Origin: Thermoplasmata archaeon
GTDB lineage: Archaea > Thermoplasmatota > Thermoplasmata > Thermoplasmatales > Thermoplasmataceae
DNA: 6,472 nt
Direction: 5' to 3'
Assembly: GCA_021793945.1 (NCBI GenBank)
Contig: JAJYRT010000104.1
Location: 1 to 6,472, forward strand
Made by a program: the position numbers and the translations under genes. The notes under the pieces were generated by a model, which saw only the letters and a program-made list of their open reading frames with translations, ran no database searches and was not told the origin of the DNA. Every line of letters starts with the position of its first letter. The first letter of the stretch is position 1. Positions 6,453 through 6,472 of this stretch are shown in pieces.

Positions 6453-6472
6453 GGCAAAGTCATAATTGGGGT

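Noticed and set aside
6265..6465. 66-codon plus-strand ORF
   Set aside because: It reads straight through the tRNA-Cys gene and shows no protein features.
1..6472. CRISPR array, insertion sequence or prophage remnants
   Set aside because: No regularly spaced repeats, terminal repeats, transposase or integrase coding was seen; the tRNA 3' end is not duplicated in the window.

Overview
The window most likely comes from a moderately AT-rich euryarchaeon of the Thermoplasmatales type. This is inferred, not proven. Three signs support an archaeon: TATA-like boxes about 25 bp upstream of likely transcript starts, a tRNA-Cys without an encoded CCA end, and one gene whose best start looks leaderless. 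The central genes are nevertheless a bacterial-type DNA gyrase pair. Within Archaea, acquired gyrase is known from Thermoplasmatales, halophiles and some other euryarchaea.

Layout. The left edge (1-217) holds the N-terminal part of a minus-strand isochorismatase/nicotinamidase-like cysteine hydrolase that runs off the window. Positions 218-437 are intergenic. They hold the TATA box of that gene, an interrupted palindrome at 305-318, and a hairpin plus T-tract that should end the operon arriving from the right. Positions 438-5811 are one tight minus-strand operon, transcribed gyrB - gyrA - homoserine dehydrogenase. gyrB and gyrA are 9 nt apart, with the gyrA Shine-Dalgarno sequence built into the gyrB stop. 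The homoserine dehydrogenase start overlaps the gyrA end by 17 nt. Positions 5812-5918 hold the gyrB leader and promoter, with two consecutive 8-bp-arm inverted repeats built from GAGAT half-sites. Positions 5919-6287 hold no recognised gene; a basic 58-70 aa ORF or an unknown RNA could lie at about 6015-6227. A tRNA-Cys(GCA) gene lies at 6288-6359 on the plus strand, followed by a T-rich terminator and about 100 bp without a supportable gene.

How the genes work together. GyrB (GHKL ATPase plus TOPRIM) and GyrA (breakage-reunion domain with Tyr115, plus a pinwheel with a GyrA box) would form an A2B2 enzyme that introduces negative supercoils. Homoserine dehydrogenase belongs to the aspartate-family pathway (threonine, methionine). 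It has no obvious functional link to gyrase but is physically tied to its mRNA.

No mobile element, CRISPR array or clearly new multi-gene system is visible. The points most worth a second look are the repeat array in the gyrB leader, Leu at the GyrA Ser83 position, the Asn that replaces the expected catalytic Asp in the cysteine hydrolase, and the unexplained stretch between gyrB and the tRNA.
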